A DNA stretch of 64,000 nt from Anaerobacillus alkalidiazotrophicus (GTDB taxonomy: Bacteria; Bacillota; Bacilli; Bacillales_H; Anaerobacillaceae). The translations under genes and the position numbers were made by a program. The notes under the pieces are model-generated. The model saw only the letters and a program-made list of their open reading frames with translations, made no database searches and was not told the origin of the DNA. The stretch is from assembly GCF_001866055.1 (NCBI RefSeq), contig NZ_MLQS01000001.1, forward strand, positions 500,313-564,312, in the 5' to 3' direction. How positions within the stretch are numbered: the first letter of the stretch is position 1; every line of letters starts with the position of its first letter. Positions 10,691 to 20,669 of this stretch are shown here, one piece after another.

Positions 10691-10737
10691 GAAAACGTTA
10701 GGTCAACATTTGTTGTCTTGACGTTTCCTTTTTTTCT
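10691..10737 (+). terminator. Terminator after yacL
   Basis: An imperfect stem (AAACGTTAGGTCAACA / TGTTGTCTTGACGTTT) is followed by TTTTTTT. Confidence 0.75.
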
Positions 10738-10795
10738 CTAGTTCGCTATAATAATCATAGTTTAAGATTATACTTTTGAATGGAGAAGCTCTTTA

Positions 10796-11488
10796 ATGAA
10801 ATATTCTGTAGTGATTCCTGCAGCAGGGCAAGGAAAAAGAATGAAACTTAATAAAAACAAACAGTTTCTACTCTTAGAAGATAAGCCTGTCATCGTACAT
10901 ACATTAAACACTTTTCAAAATGATAACTGGTGTGAAGAAATTATTATAGTGGCAAACAAGGATGAAATTGAACAAATAACTCAACTGACAAATATATATA
11001 AAATTTCAAAAGTTTCAAAAGTAGTTTCTGGGGGCACAGAAAGGCAACATAGCGTTCGAAATGGATTGAAAGAATTGGGTGGAGATAAGATCGTGTTAAT
11101 ACACGATGGCGCTCGTCCATTTGTAAAGGAAGAGCATATTCACCGTCTAGTTGAAGAAACAGAAAAAACAGAAGCTGCAATACTCGCTGTGCCGATTAAA
11201 GACACCGTAAAAATGAGTGAAGGTGAATTTGTATCACATACAGTAGATCGATCTAGTTTATGGTCAGTTCAAACACCTCAAGCGTTTCGTTTACAAGCTA
11301 TTCTTTCTGCTCATGAATGGGCTGAGAAAAATAATTTTTTAGGAACTGATGATGCTAGTTTAATGGAAAAGCTAGATAAACCTGTATCAATTGTTACAGG
11401 AGACTACTTCAATATTAAACTCACTACTCGAGAGGATATCGTGTTTGCATCGTTTATTTTGCGAGTGAGACGAGGAGAATTAGTATGA
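10796..11488 (+). CDS. ispD: 2-C-methyl-D-erythritol 4-phosphate cytidylyltransferase
   Basis: IspD joins CTP to MEP in the non-mevalonate isoprenoid pathway. The 230-residue product has the nucleotide-binding N-terminus [18 protein letters not shown], the IHDGARPF motif near 101-108, and the PIKDTVK and TPQAFR motifs of the family. The ATG follows GGAGAAG. The ispF start codon overlaps its stop (ATGA), so the two pathway enzymes are co-translated, as in B. subtilis. Confidence 0.95.
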   Translation: MKYSVVIPAAGQGKRMKLNKNKQFLLLEDKPVIVHTLNTFQNDNWCEEIIIVANKDEIEQITQLTNIYKISKVSKVVSGGTERQHSVRNGLKELGGDKIVLIHDGARPFVKEEHIHRLVEETEKTEAAILAVPIKDTVKMSEGEFVSHTVDRSSLWSVQTPQAFRLQAILSAHEWAEKNNFLGTDDASLMEKLDKPVSIVTGDYFNIKLTTREDIVFASFILRVRRGELV

Positions 11489-11967
11489 TAAGAATAGGAC
11501 AAGGGTATGATGTACATCAATTAGTCGAAGGAAGAAAATTAATCATAGGTGGAATTGAAATACCTCATGAAATGGGGCTATTAGGTCATTCTGATGCTGA
11601 TGTTTTACTCCACACAGTTGCTGATGCCTGTTTAGGTGCAATTGGTGAGGGAGATATCGGAAAGCACTTCCCAGATACGGACCCTAATTTTAAAGACGCA
11701 GATTCGGCAAAACTTCTTTCGCACGTTTGGGAAATTGTCAAAGAAAAAGGGTATACTTTAGGAAATATTGATTGCACGATTATTGCACAAAGGCCAAAGA
11801 TGGCTCCTTATATCCCTGAAATGAGACGTAGGATTAGTGAATTATTAGAAGCTGATTTAGATCAAGTAAATGTTAAAGCAACAACAACCGAAAAATTAGG
11901 TTTTTGTGGTAGAGAAGAAGGTATAGCATCTCAAGCAGTTGTGTTATTAGTGAAAAATAATCGTTAA
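11485..11967 (+). CDS. ispF: 2-C-methyl-D-erythritol 2,4-cyclodiphosphate synthase
   Basis: IspF cyclises CDP-ME-2-phosphate in the MEP pathway and acts as a trimer with an active-site zinc. The 160-residue product has the zinc and substrate residues in GQGYDVHQL (D8, H10), the [17 protein letters not shown] segment, the [12 protein letters not shown] loop and [19 protein letters not shown] near the C-terminus. Overlaps ispD by four bases. Confidence 0.96.
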   Translation: MIRIGQGYDVHQLVEGRKLIIGGIEIPHEMGLLGHSDADVLLHTVADACLGAIGEGDIGKHFPDTDPNFKDADSAKLLSHVWEIVKEKGYTLGNIDCTIIAQRPKMAPYIPEMRRRISELLEADLDQVNVKATTTEKLGFCGREEGIASQAVVLLVKNNR

Positions 11968-12038
11968 TTACTTTAAAATTATAGTCTTGAACACTTTTTC
12001 TGAAAATAGAATTATGAAAGAAATGGATGGTGTTAAAC

Positions 12039-13493
12039 ATGTCAAAACAAGTGAGAGTTCGTTTTGCCCCAAGTCCAACAGGACATTTACATATAGGAGG
12101 AGCGAGGTCTGCTCTATTTAATTATTTATTTGCCCGTAACCAAGGTGGAAAGTTTATCGTACGAATTGAGGATACAGATCAAGCAAGAAATGTAGAAACA
12201 GCTCAAGAAAAATTATTGGAAAGTATGAAGTGGTTAGGAATTGAGTGGGATGAAAGTGTCGATGTTGGTGGGGAGTTTGGGCCATATAGCTGTATGGAAC
12301 GATTAAATATATACAAAAAGTATATTCAAGAACTTATAGACCAAGGAAAAGCATACTATTGCTATATGACAGAGGAAGAAAGCGAAAGAGAACGAGAGGA
12401 ACAATTAGCACGCGGTGAAACTCCTAAATATAGCGGACGTGACCGAGACTTAACAGTTGAGAAACGTACCGCTTATGAAAATGAAGGTAGAAAACCGGTT
12501 GTTCGCTTTCGCGTTCCAGAAGGAAAGCTAGTAATTGTAGATGACGCTGTTAGAGGAAAAGTAGAATTTGAAGCAGAGGGTATCGGTGATTTCATTATTG
12601 CAAGGCGAGACGGAATTCCAATGTATAACTTTGCTGTTGTTGTTGATGATCATTTAATGGAGATCTCTCATATTATTCGCGGTGAAGAACACTTATCAAA
12701 TGCACCACGCCAAGTTTTATTATACGAAGCTTTTGGGTGGGAAACGCCAAAGTTTGCTCATGCTTCATTAATATTAAACCAGGACCGTCAAAAGATGAGT
12801 AAACGTGACGAATCGATTATTCAATTTGTTGAACAATATCGAGATTTAGGGTACTTACCAGAAGCGATTGTTAACTTTTTAGCTTTACTTGGTTGGTCTC
12901 CTGTTGGAGAAGAAGAAATATTTACAAAAGAAGAACTCATTGAACAATTTAGTTTAGAGAGAGTTTCAAAAGCTCCTGCTGTATTTGATACACAAAAACT
13001 TGAGTGGATGAATAATCAATATATGAAAAAGGCTGATGGTGATCGAGTAGTTGAGTTAGCACTCCCTCACCTGGTAAAGGCTGGAAGGTTATCTGGAGCT
13101 ATGACTCTAGAAAAGAAACAATGGGCAAGAGACTTAATCTTATTGCATCAGGAAAAAATGAGCTATGGTGGAGAAATTGTTGAACTAACAGAGTTGTTCT
13201 TTAAGACTGAAATTGAGTATAATGAAGAGGCAAAAGAAATTTTAAATGAAGAACAAGTTCCTGCAGTGTTAAAAGAATTTAAAACTCAATTAGAAGCTTT
13301 AGAAACATTTACAGCTGAAGAAATTAAAGCAGCTACAAAAGCTACCCAGAAAGCAACAGGGTATAAAGGTAAGCAGTTATTTATGCCGATCCGTGTAGCG
13401 ACAACGGGTCAAACACATGGTCCCGACTTACCACAAGCAATAAGTTTATTAGGTAAAGAAATCGTGTTAAATCGTTTAACCGGATTATTGTAA
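12039..13493 (+). CDS. gltX: Glutamyl-tRNA synthetase
   Basis: Class I synthetase that charges tRNA-Glu; in Bacillus it also mischarges tRNA-Gln for the GatCAB route. The 484-residue product has the HIGH-type motif [17 protein letters not shown] near residues 10-26, the KMSKRDES loop near 250, and a helical anticodon-binding domain. ATG at 12039 has GGATGG eight bases upstream; GTG at 12030 and ATG at 12027 are in frame but worse placed. The Cys T-box follows directly. Confidence 0.96.
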   Translation: MSKQVRVRFAPSPTGHLHIGGARSALFNYLFARNQGGKFIVRIEDTDQARNVETAQEKLLESMKWLGIEWDESVDVGGEFGPYSCMERLNIYKKYIQELIDQGKAYYCYMTEEESEREREEQLARGETPKYSGRDRDLTVEKRTAYENEGRKPVVRFRVPEGKLVIVDDAVRGKVEFEAEGIGDFIIARRDGIPMYNFAVVVDDHLMEISHIIRGEEHLSNAPRQVLLYEAFGWETPKFAHASLILNQDRQKMSKRDESIIQFVEQYRDLGYLPEAIVNFLALLGWSPVGEEEIFTKEELIEQFSLERVSKAPAVFDTQKLEWMNNQYMKKADGDRVVELALPHLVKAGRLSGAMTLEKKQWARDLILLHQEKMSYGGEIVELTELFFKTEIEYNEEAKEILNEEQVPAVLKEFKTQLEALETFTAEEIKAATKATQKATGYKGKQLFMPIRVATTGQTHGPDLPQAISLLGKEIVLNRLTGLL

Positions 13494-13499
13494 AGCGTA

Positions 13500-13745
13500 G
13501 AAGAGGATAAGTAAAAGGACTATTTCTTATTTAGAGAGAGCTGCCAAGGCTGAAAGTAGCTTAAGAAATATCCTTTGAATTGCCCCTCTGAGTCTAATAC
13601 TAAAATGTTTTTGATAACAAAGTAAGTATTGGCGGCACTCTCCGTTAAAAGAGTTAAGAGGAGTATAATACCATACTCAAACAGAGTGGAACCGCGCTAA
13701 AAAGCGTCTCTGTGCACATTATGCACAGAGGCGCTTTTTTATATG
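13500..13745 (+). ncRNA. T-box riboswitch, cysteine-specific, upstream of cysE
   Basis: The T-box core GAGTGGAACCGCG is at 13684-13696, followed by the terminator stem GCGTCTCTGTGCA / TGCACAGAGGCGC and TTTTTT (13702-13741). Stem I is suggested by the GAGAGAGCTGCC to TGCCCCTCTG region; the probable specifier codon there is TGC (13581-13583), a Cys codon, within GAATTGCCCC. Uncharged tRNA-Cys would stabilise the antiterminator and allow cysE-cysS transcription, as in the known B. subtilis gltX-cysE-cysS arrangement. The specifier was placed by eye. Confidence 0.88.
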
Positions 13746-13989
13746 AGGTTAAAAACTTAGTTATCGATAAAGACATAGCAATAATTTATACAATTTAATG
13801 AATTTCATATTATAGTTATTAAATGCCTATTTGGTACGTTTATTTAGTTGATGCCGCTCGAAATGAAACTTTGAAATTCACTCGATTTAAAGATTTTACC
13901 GTAATAAAGCTTAATTTGTTAACTGTTATTTTAATATCTATAGAAATACGATTTTCGGTGTATGTTGTATCTAGAAGGGGGAGAAATGG
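13746..13989. other. Spacer between T-box terminator and cysE
   Basis: The 244 bases are AT-rich. One short open frame (from 13823) has no ribosome binding site and no recognisable product. It reads as an unusually long leader between the riboswitch and the first regulated gene. Confidence 0.4.
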
Positions 13990-14628
13990 TTGTTTAAAAC
14001 GTTAAGAAACGATATTGATGTAGTGTTTGAACAAGATCCAGCCGCGAGAAGTAAAATTGAAGTGATTTTTACTTACTCAGGCCTTCATGCAATTTGGGCA
14101 CATAGGTTTGCTCATTTCTTATGGAAAAAAAGATTGTTTTTTCTTGCTAGGTTTATATCTCAAGTTTCGCGTTTTATCACGGGGATAGAAATTCATCCTG
14201 GTGCAGTAATTGGCCAACGTTTATTTATTGACCATGGTATGGGTGTCGTAATTGGAGAAACGTGTGAAATTGGAGATAATGTAACTATCTATCAAGGTGT
14301 TACATTAGGTGGTACAGGGAAAGAGAAAGGTAAACGACATCCCACAATTGAAGATAATGTATTGATAGCATCAGGAGCAAAAGTATTAGGTTCAATGAAA
14401 ATAGGGAAAAACTCACGTATTGGTGCGGGATCTGTAGTACTTAATGAAGTTCCACCCAATTCTACGGTTGTAGGGATACCTGGACGGGTCGTTATGCAAG
14501 ATGGTGTGAAAATTAGAAGAGACTTAGATCATATAAATTTACCAGACCCAGTTGCAGATAAATTTAAAGAGCTTGAAGCTGAGATAAATCGTCTTAAAGA
14601 TGAGCTAGCAAAATTAAAACAACCGTAA
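13990..14628 (+). CDS. cysE: Serine O-acetyltransferase
   Basis: CysE acetylates serine with acetyl-CoA, the first committed step of cysteine synthesis. The 212-residue product has the helical N-terminus ([17 protein letters not shown]) and a left-handed beta-helix of hexapeptide repeats with [21 protein letters not shown] and GAGSVV, ending in a short coiled coil. The start is TTG, seven bases after AGGGGG; an ATG at 13985 is out of frame. Regulated by the Cys T-box upstream. Confidence 0.95.
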   Translation: MFKTLRNDIDVVFEQDPAARSKIEVIFTYSGLHAIWAHRFAHFLWKKRLFFLARFISQVSRFITGIEIHPGAVIGQRLFIDHGMGVVIGETCEIGDNVTIYQGVTLGGTGKEKGKRHPTIEDNVLIASGAKVLGSMKIGKNSRIGAGSVVLNEVPPNSTVVGIPGRVVMQDGVKIRRDLDHINLPDPVADKFKELEAEINRLKDELAKLKQP

Positions 14629-14800
14629 ATGTATCTCAACTTAAATGAAATTAACAATACAGGTTTTACAACGCCAAATTATAGATCGAGTTGAATAGTG
14701 CCTTGGTAACTTAAATCTAAATTGGTGTGATTGAATTAATGCAATGATGGGCTTCACTCAACAAAATTTCAAATTATATTAAATGAAGGAGTGTAAAATA

Positions 14801-16201
14801 ATGTCGATTAAAGTATATAACACGTTGTCAAGACAAAAAGAACTATTTCAACCAATAGAAGAAAGCAAAGTCAAAATGTATGTGTGTGGACCGACGGTTT
14901 ACAATTATATTCATATTGGTAATGCAAGACCGGCGATAATTTTTGATATGGTTCGAAGGTACTTAGAGTTCCGAGGCTATGACGTAACATATGTATCTAA
15001 CTTTACTGATGTTGACGATAAACTTATAAAAGCAGCAAAAGAATTAGGTGAAGATGTACCAACAATTGCCGAGCGATTTATTAAAGCGTATTTTGATGAT
15101 GTAGCTGCTTTAGGTGTACGTTGTGCAGACGTTCATCCTCGTGTTACAGAAACAATGGTAGAAATTATTGATTTTATTAAAGGTCTTGTCGATAAAGGAT
15201 TTGCCTATGAAGTTAATGGAGATGTATATTTCAGTACGAGGAAATTCAAAGGATATGGAAAGCTTTCGCAACAATCAATTGATGACCTACAATCAGGAGC
15301 CAGAATTGAAGTCGAGCAGCAAAAAGTAGACCCTTTAGATTTTGTTCTTTGGAAAGCTGCGAAACCAGGGGAAATATCATGGGCTAGTCCATGGGGAGAA
15401 GGAAGACCAGGGTGGCATATTGAATGTTCAGCCATGGTGAAGAAATATTTAGGAGACACGATTGATATTCATGCAGGGGGGCAGGACCTTTCATTCCCAC
15501 ACCATGAAAATGAAATTGCTCAATCAGAAGCAATGACCGGTAAACCGATGGCTAACTATTGGCTTCATAATGGGTATATTAATATTGATAATGAGAAAAT
15601 GTCGAAGTCGTTAGGAAACTTTATTTTGGTTCACGATATTATTAAAAAATATGAACCTGAAATTATACGTTTCTTTATGCTTATGGCCCACTACAGAAGT
15701 CCGATAAATTTTAGTGACGAATTGTTAAATAGTGCTAAGAGTAGTTTTGATCGTTTAAAAACGGCAGTCAGAAACCTTCAGTATCGCCTAGAAGAGAGTG
15801 CTAACTTAGGTGAAAATGAGAACGATTGGATCGGAAAAATAAATGTAGAGAAAGAAAAGTTTATCAAAGAAATGGATGATGATTTTAACAGCGCCAATGC
15901 AATTGCAACACTGTTTGATTTAGCAAAAAAAGCAAATCTTTATTTGCGTGAGGATCATTCATCAAAAAAAGTACTTGAGTACTTTTTAAAAACATTTGAG
16001 GAATTATCTGGTGTGCTTGGTTTTGATCTTTCGTCAGCAAAAGAGCTGCTAGATGAGGAAATTGATAAATTAATTGAACAAAGGAATGAAGCAAGAAAAA
16101 ATAAAGATTTTGCACTTGCGGATAAAATTAGAGACGATTTGAAAAATATGAATATTATTTTAGAGGATACGCCACAAGGAGTGCGTTGGAAGAGGGAATA
16201 A
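14801..16201 (+). CDS. cysS: Cysteinyl-tRNA synthetase
   Basis: Class I synthetase that charges tRNA-Cys. The 466-residue product has the zinc cysteine and HIGH motif in [17 protein letters not shown] (near 29-45), further zinc ligands in HIECSA and [16 protein letters not shown] near 268, and a C-terminal [18 protein letters not shown] helix. ATG at 14801 follows AAGGAGTG. It shares the cysteine T-box control region with cysE, 172 bases upstream; that gap shows no gene. Confidence 0.97.
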   Translation: MSIKVYNTLSRQKELFQPIEESKVKMYVCGPTVYNYIHIGNARPAIIFDMVRRYLEFRGYDVTYVSNFTDVDDKLIKAAKELGEDVPTIAERFIKAYFDDVAALGVRCADVHPRVTETMVEIIDFIKGLVDKGFAYEVNGDVYFSTRKFKGYGKLSQQSIDDLQSGARIEVEQQKVDPLDFVLWKAAKPGEISWASPWGEGRPGWHIECSAMVKKYLGDTIDIHAGGQDLSFPHHENEIAQSEAMTGKPMANYWLHNGYINIDNEKMSKSLGNFILVHDIIKKYEPEIIRFFMLMAHYRSPINFSDELLNSAKSSFDRLKTAVRNLQYRLEESANLGENENDWIGKINVEKEKFIKEMDDDFNSANAIATLFDLAKKANLYLREDHSSKKVLEYFLKTFEELSGVLGFDLSSAKELLDEEIDKLIEQRNEARKNKDFALADKIRDDLKNMNIILEDTPQGVRWKRE

Positions 16202-16206
16202 CCATA

Positions 16207-16641
16207 ATGATGAAACTAACAGAACCAAAAATTGATTTAAAACAACTAAATGCGTTGGCTTTAGCATATATGGGTGATACTGTTCTTGATACGTATGTCC
16301 GGTATCGGCTAATTGCTTCAGGAAAGGTAAGACCTAACGAACTTCATAAAAAAGCAACAAGTTACGTGTCTGCAAAAGCTCAAGCAATAGTTATTAACAG
16401 GTTGCTTTCGACAGATTTTTTAAGTAGAGAGGAAATTGATGTTGTAATGCGTGGCAGAAATGCCAAACCTGGCAATGTTCGAAAAAGTACAGACTTACAA
16501 ACTTACCGACAGAGTACGGCTTTTGAAGCTTTATTAGGTTACTTATATTTATTAAATGAATACGAGAGACTTGACTGTGTTATTGAGAAAACATTTAAAA
16601 TTTTGGAAGAAGAAGGAGGGAGTGTGAAAAATGGGAAGTGA
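16207..16641 (+). CDS. mrnC: Mini-ribonuclease III
   Basis: MrnC is an RNase III-like enzyme without a dsRNA-binding domain that matures 23S rRNA ends in Bacillus. The ~144-residue product has the RNase III signature [19 protein letters not shown] with the catalytic acidic pair, MRGRNAKPG, and [13 protein letters not shown]. Two adjacent ATG codons (16207, 16210) follow AGAGGGA; the first is given. Starts six bases after cysS and overlaps rlmB by 11 bases. Confidence 0.93.
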   Translation: MMKLTEPKIDLKQLNALALAYMGDTVLDTYVRYRLIASGKVRPNELHKKATSYVSAKAQAIVINRLLSTDFLSREEIDVVMRGRNAKPGNVRKSTDLQTYRQSTAFEALLGYLYLLNEYERLDCVIEKTFKILEEEGGSVKNGK

Positions 16642-17380
16642 ATTTATTATCGGTAGAAATCCTGTTTTAGAAGCAATACGTTCTGGCCACCCGATTAATA
16701 AAATTTGGATTGGAGAAGGCTCTCAAAAAGGTCAAGTAAATCAAGTGATTGATCTAGCAAAAGCAAATGGAATTCAGTATCAATTTGTACCTAAAAAGAA
16801 AATAGAATCTTTGATCGATTCTCAAAACCACCAAGGGATTGTAGCTTCGGTTGCTGCGTATGAGTATGCACAGTTAGAAGACTTGTTTAAAAAGGCCGAA
16901 GAAAAAGGTGAGGATCCGTTTTTTCTTATTTTAGATGAAATTGAGGATCCCCATAACTTAGGTTCGATTATTCGAACTGCTGATGCTAGTGGAGCGCATG
17001 GAGTAATTATTCCCAAAAGAAGAGCAGTAGGACTAACCGCAACAGTAGCTAAAGCTTCTACTGGAGCGATTGAGTATGTTCCGGTCGTACGTGTTACAAA
17101 CCTAGCAAGAACGATGGACGAATTAAAAAAACGTGGGCTATGGTTTGCCGGGACAGACGCTAAGGGTGATACAGATTTCAGACAGGCAAGTTTTGATTTG
17201 CCTATCGGTCTAGTAATAGGTAGCGAAGGAAAAGGAATGAGTCGTTTAGTTAAGGAGAAGTGCGATTTTCTACTCAGTATACCCATGCAAGGAAAGGTGA
17301 CTTCCTTAAATGCTTCTGTAGCAGCAAGTCTTTTAATGTATGAGGTTTTAAGGAAGCGTAACACAATAGGATTGAAATAA
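16631..17380 (+). CDS. rlmB: 23S rRNA 2'-O-methyltransferase (RlmB/TrmH family)
   Basis: SPOUT-class methyltransferase. The 249-residue product has an N-terminal substrate-binding domain ([10 protein letters not shown]) and the knotted catalytic domain with [29 protein letters not shown] and [18 protein letters not shown], the three SpoU motifs. By synteny it is YacO, expected to modify G2251 of 23S rRNA or a tRNA site; the exact target cannot be read from sequence. Confidence 0.93.
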   Translation: MGSEFIIGRNPVLEAIRSGHPINKIWIGEGSQKGQVNQVIDLAKANGIQYQFVPKKKIESLIDSQNHQGIVASVAAYEYAQLEDLFKKAEEKGEDPFFLILDEIEDPHNLGSIIRTADASGAHGVIIPKRRAVGLTATVAKASTGAIEYVPVVRVTNLARTMDELKKRGLWFAGTDAKGDTDFRQASFDLPIGLVIGSEGKGMSRLVKEKCDFLLSIPMQGKVTSLNASVAASLLMYEVLRKRNTIGLK

Positions 17381-17381
17381 A

Positions 17382-17894
17382 ATGGACAATATACTACTCG
17401 TAGACGGCTATAACATTATTGGGGATTGGAAGGAACTAAAAGCATTAAAAAAGGATAATTTAGAAGGTGCGAGAGACGAGTTAGTTGAGAAAATGGCTGA
17501 GTATCAAGCTTATAGTGGTATGAAAGTCATTATTGTCTTTGATGCCCATATGGTACCTGGTATAGGGAAAAAATATAGTAATTACAGGCTAGAAATTGTA
17601 TACACAAGAGAAAACGAGACTGCCGATGAACGTATTGAAAAATTAGTCCATGAATTAAAAACAATAAATACGCAAGTATACGTTGCTACTTCTGATTTTG
17701 TGGAACAATCAATTACATTCGGAAGAGGAGCCTTACGAAAATCTGCTAGAGAATTACGTACTGAAATGGCTATTATAGAAAAGGGAATAGAGAAAGAAGT
17801 CAAAAAGTCGAAAAAAGTAAGAAAAACGGCGAAAATAGCGATTTCTGACGAATTGGCAGAAATTTTTGAAAAATGGCGTCGAGGCAACATGTGA
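17382..17894 (+). CDS. rae1: NYN-domain ribosome-associated endonuclease (YacP/Rae1)
   Basis: Rae1 cleaves mRNA in the ribosomal A site in B. subtilis. The 170-residue product has the PIN-like NYN fold with DGYNIIGDW near residues 7-15, VIIVFDAHMVPG near 47-58, and YTRENETADERIEKL near 70-84, where the acidic cluster lies. The C-terminus is lysine-rich. It starts one base after rlmB, continuing the mrnC-rlmB-rae1 RNA-processing cluster. Confidence 0.9.
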   Translation: MDNILLVDGYNIIGDWKELKALKKDNLEGARDELVEKMAEYQAYSGMKVIIVFDAHMVPGIGKKYSNYRLEIVYTRENETADERIEKLVHELKTINTQVYVATSDFVEQSITFGRGALRKSARELRTEMAIIEKGIEKEVKKSKKVRKTAKIAISDELAEIFEKWRRGNM

Positions 17895-17898
17895 GTGG

Positions 17899-17928
17899 TT
17901 GACGCTTGTTAAATCAATGCTATATAAT
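17899..17928 (+). promoter_or_regulatory. SigA-type promoter of sigH
   Basis: TTGACG (17899-17904) and TATAAT (17923-17928) have 18-base spacing. They lie just after rae1 and give a leader of about 180 bases. In B. subtilis the sigH promoter is repressed by AbrB; I could not identify an AbrB site here. Confidence 0.65.
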
Positions 17929-18117
17929 ACTCCTATATTTATACAATTCTTTTTTGGGAAAAAGGAAAGCGGTTAATATTTTTTCGTAATCGTTGGTCAT
18001 AAAAGGGGATTAAGTAATAGATTATCAGTTGCCATGTAATTGTTTTGTCATTGCTACTTGATTGTAAATATTCACCTTTTTATACGTAATACAATTCATC
18101 GAAGGTCGGGGGGGATT

Positions 18118-18771
18118 ATGGTGAGCATAGGCCTCAAAGAAATCAAAAATGCTAACTTTGAGCAAATGGAAGATGAATACTTAGTTGAATACGTTAGGCA
18201 AGGAGATAGTGGTGCTTTGGAGTATCTTATTAATAAATATAAGAACTTCGTTAGAGCGAAATCAAGGTCTTACTTCTTAATAGGTGCAGATCATGAGGAT
18301 ATTGTTCAAGAAGGAATGATAGGACTCTACAAAGCGATTAGGGATTTTAAAGGAGACAAGCTATCCTCGTTTAAGGCATTTGCAGAACTTTGTATAACTA
18401 GGCAAATTATTACTGCGATTAAAACGGCAACTAGACAAAAACACATCCCATTAAATTCTTATGTATCACTAGATCGTCCCATTTATGATGAAGAAAGTGA
18501 TCGTACCCTTCTTGATGTAATTTGTGGCAGTCGTGTAACCGATCCAGAAGAATTACTCATTAATCAAGAAGAGTTCGATGATATTGAACTGAAAATGGGT
18601 GAAATCTTAAGTGAACTTGAGAGGAAAGTATTAATGCTTTATTTAGACGGAAGATCTTACCAGGAAATTTCCGTCGACTTAAACAGGCATGTTAAATCTA
18701 TTGACAACGCATTGCAGAGAGTAAAAAGGAAACTAGAACGCTATGTAGAGTTAAAAGGTGTAAGCATCTAG
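18118..18771 (+). CDS. sigH: RNA polymerase sigma factor SigH
   Basis: SigH directs early stationary-phase, competence and sporulation transcription. The 217-residue product has sigma region 2 (ALEYLINKYKNFVRAKSRSY, DHEDIVQEGMIGLYKAIRDF), and region 4 with the helix-turn-helix YQEISVDLNRHVKSIDNAL near residues 180-198, closely matching B. subtilis SigH. ATG at 18118 is preceded by a G-rich site; an in-frame ATG at 18040 has none. Confidence 0.97.
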   Translation: MVSIGLKEIKNANFEQMEDEYLVEYVRQGDSGALEYLINKYKNFVRAKSRSYFLIGADHEDIVQEGMIGLYKAIRDFKGDKLSSFKAFAELCITRQIITAIKTATRQKHIPLNSYVSLDRPIYDEESDRTLLDVICGSRVTDPEELLINQEEFDDIELKMGEILSELERKVLMLYLDGRSYQEISVDLNRHVKSIDNALQRVKRKLERYVELKGVSI

Positions 18772-18797
18772 CAGGGATTTTCCCCTGTTTTTTGTTT
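18771..18797 (+). terminator. Terminator after sigH
   Basis: CAGGG / CCCTG stem followed by TTTTTTG, right at the sigH stop codon. Confidence 0.75.
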
Positions 18798-18866
18798 ACC
18801 CTTTTCTAAACTTTTCAATGTTCACTAGTAAGTTCTTAAAGAAAAAGTAAATAACTTTTTAAATTT

Positions 18867-19051
18867 ACAAGGTAAGAAAGTATAAAATTTCTAACTTAGA
18901 AACTGTCTAGCGCCCTATCGACTAGAAAGCTTCCTTCGTCTCGTCTACGATAAGTCGAGAACGAAAGTCTAACGACTTTCGACTCTCCTATATCTCACTC
19001 GACTCAGTCCAGCTTATTACGTCGATGAGCAAGGGAACTTGCGCTTTTCTT
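18867..19051 (+). repeat. Dispersed repeat, copy C
   Basis: Left end is nearly identical to copy B (ACAAGGTAAGAAAGTATAAA then CTTAGAAACTGTCTAGCG); right end AAGGGAACTTGCGCTTTTCT. The interior differs from the other copies and includes a perfect 7-bp hairpin GAAAGTC / GACTTTC. It lies 70 bases after the sigH terminator. Confidence 0.7.
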
Positions 19052-19306
19052 ATTAGTTAGATCTCACGACTTAAGAAACCATATCCAGTAAAATGGATCC
19101 GTTATCATCAAGTAATAGTTTTTTTCGCAAGAGATTACAGGGATCATAGAATTGATTTTAGCAATTTTTTTAATTGTTTTAAATTATTTAGTTTTGAAAA
19201 AGCAAATATTGGTTACAATTGTACAGTATATTGACACTATCAAAGCCCTGTGATATGGTTGATTAGTATGTGAATATTAACAATTACAAGATTGGGGTAA
19301 TCTATA
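19052..19306. other. AT-rich spacer before rpmG
   Basis: No supported gene. A 33-codon TTG-started frame (19152-19253) encodes a hydrophobic peptide (ILAIFLIVLNYLVLKK) but overlaps the rpmG promoter; chance is likely in such AT-rich sequence. The rpmG promoter is at the end of this spacer. Confidence 0.4.
19231..19259 (+). promoter_or_regulatory. SigA-type promoter of rpmG-secE
   Basis: TTGACA (19231-19236) and TATGGT (19254-19259) with 17-base spacing, 47 bases before rpmG. Confidence 0.6.
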
Positions 19307-19456
19307 GTGCGAAAGAAAATTGTTCTTGCATGTGATGTCTGTAAGTCTCGCAACTACACTACGGAAAAGAATCATTCTTCTAATACAGAGCGTAAAGAAA
19401 TGAAGAAATTCTGTAAAGTATGTAATGAGCACACCCTTCATCTTGAAACAAAATAA
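19307..19456 (+). CDS. rpmG: 50S ribosomal protein L33, zinc-ribbon type
   Basis: The 49-residue protein starts with GTG ([16 protein letters not shown]) and contains two CxxC pairs, C9/C12 and C36/C39, so it is the zinc-binding paralogue. Many Bacillus genomes carry additional L33 genes lacking the cysteines. Position between sigH and secE equals B. subtilis rpmGB. The upstream GGGG is a weak ribosome binding site. Confidence 0.93.
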   Translation: MRKKIVLACDVCKSRNYTTEKNHSSNTERKEMKKFCKVCNEHTLHLETK

Positions 19457-19638
19457 CCTCGTAAGTACTCATCATATAGTACAAGCTTATGGATAAACGG
19501 TATAGAAAACACGATTTACCAATATTGTATGTTTATGGTTTTTCTGAAGTTCTTGCGTTTTAATCCTAAACCGAAGTTTCATGTTTAAAGTATAAATGAT
19601 TCGCTAAAAGTAAGTGTGTAAAGGGCGGAGGTGGCTTA

Positions 19639-19833
19639 ATGGCTGGAGTGGTTAAGAGAACGAATGATTTTTTGCGAGATGTAGTAAAAGAATTAAAAAG
19701 AGTTTCGTGGCCTAGTCGTAAAGAGTTAACAAGATACACCGTAGTAGTAGTAGCTACAGTGGTGTTTATTGCACTCTTTTTTACAGTCGTAGACTTTGGT
19801 ATCTCTACGTTAATTCGCTTTATATTAGGATGA
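19639..19833 (+). CDS. secE: Preprotein translocase subunit SecE
   Basis: SecE clamps SecY in the SecYEG channel. The 64-residue protein has an amphipathic helix (FLRDVVKELKRVSWPSRKEL) and one transmembrane segment (VVVVATVVFIALFFTVVDFG) near residues 36-56, the usual Gram-positive short form. GGCGGAGGTGG precedes the ATG. It is followed by nusG as in most bacteria. Confidence 0.95.
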   Translation: MAGVVKRTNDFLRDVVKELKRVSWPSRKELTRYTVVVVATVVFIALFFTVVDFGISTLIRFILG

Positions 19834-19876
19834 TTGGTCTATCCTTTTTATTTATACGACCTTTAACCTTAATGGG

Positions 19877-19928
19877 TTAGTTGGGAGTGTAAGAAAAATC
19901 TAATTGCATGGTAGATTTTTCTAACTAA
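19877..19928 (+). other. Inverted repeat in the secE-nusG spacer
   Basis: A perfect 11-bp stem AGAAAAATCTA / TAGATTTTTCT (19892-19922) is enclosed by TTAGTT / AACTAA. There is no T-run beyond the stem, so it is not a standard terminator; attenuation or processing are possible. Confidence 0.5.
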
Positions 19929-19975
19929 GTGGGATTGATCCATAGAGGAGGGAAGGGCGTAAGGTCCTATTCATT

Positions 19976-20509
19976 ATGGAGAAAAATTGGTTTGTAGTTC
20001 ATACTTATTCAGGGTATGAAAATAAAGTAAAAACAAATTTAGAAAAAAGAGTAGAATCCATGGATATGACAGATAAAATATTCCGTGTTTTAGTTCCTGT
20101 TGAAGAAGAAACAGAAACAAAAAACGGTAAAACGAAATCTGTTGTTAAAAAAGTATTTCCTGGATACGTACTAGTTGAAATGGTAATGACTGATGATTCG
20201 TGGTATGTAGTAAGGAATACGCCAGGAGTAACAGGGTTTGTTGGTTCTGCTGGTGCAGGTTCAAAGCCTACTGCACTTCTACCTGAGGAAGTAGAGTCTA
20301 TTTTACGTCAAATGGGAGTCGAGGAACCTAGAGCAGAAATTGACTTTGAATTAAAAGAATCTGTTAAAGTAACAGACGGTCCATTCGCAAATTTTGTAGG
20401 TTCCATTGAAGAGATTCAAATAGATAAACAAAAACTTAAAGTTCATGTCAATATGTTTGGCCGTGAAACGCCAGTCGAATTAGACTTTTCTCAAGTAGAA
20501 AAAATCTAA
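19976..20509 (+). CDS. nusG: Transcription elongation factor NusG
   Basis: NusG binds RNA polymerase and in Bacillus promotes pausing. The 177-residue product has the NGN domain ([42 protein letters not shown]) and a C-terminal KOW domain ([16 protein letters not shown]). Both are complete. The gene is preceded by secE and followed by the rplK transcription unit. Confidence 0.96.
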   Translation: MEKNWFVVHTYSGYENKVKTNLEKRVESMDMTDKIFRVLVPVEEETETKNGKTKSVVKKVFPGYVLVEMVMTDDSWYVVRNTPGVTGFVGSAGAGSKPTALLPEEVESILRQMGVEEPRAEIDFELKESVKVTDGPFANFVGSIEEIQIDKQKLKVHVNMFGRETPVELDFSQVEKI

Positions 20510-20522
20510 TAGAAAATAAAAC

Positions 20523-20551
20523 TTGCTATCTTGTTTACAAAGTGATAAAAT
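20523..20551 (+). promoter_or_regulatory. SigA-type promoter of rplK
   Basis: TTGCTA (20523-20528) and TAAAAT (20546-20551) are spaced by 17 bases between nusG and the L1-type leader. Confidence 0.6.
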
Positions 20552-20607
20552 CTTCTTTGTTCTTAATGCGAATTTTGAACAAAGCTTTCTAATGAAAGTA
20601 AAATCGA

Positions 20608-20643
20608 GTGGGAGGATCTAATTTAGAAGATCCGGCTAACCAC
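20608..20643 (+). promoter_or_regulatory. L1-type ribosomal protein leader before rplK
   Basis: GTGG at 20608-20611 pairs with CCAC at 20640-20643, enclosing GGATCT / AGATCC, with unpaired GA and GGCTAA making the asymmetric internal loop of L1-binding sites. The CACATCACGGAC string that follows is common upstream of rplK in Bacillaceae. L1 binding here would repress rplK-rplA; assignment rests on resemblance. Confidence 0.6.
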
Positions 20644-20669
20644 ATCACGGACTTAAGGAGGTGTGTCGC

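Noticed and set aside
13823..14005. 60-codon frame before cysE
   Set aside because: No ribosome binding site, overlaps the cysE start, no recognisable product.
16822..17364. 180-codon minus-strand frame opposite rlmB
   Set aside because: Lies wholly antisense to a clear SPOUT methyltransferase gene; no ribosome binding site or motif.
19152..19253. 33-residue hydrophobic TTG-started frame
   Set aside because: Overlaps the rpmG promoter; AT-rich sequence readily gives hydrophobic frames; no recognised homologue.
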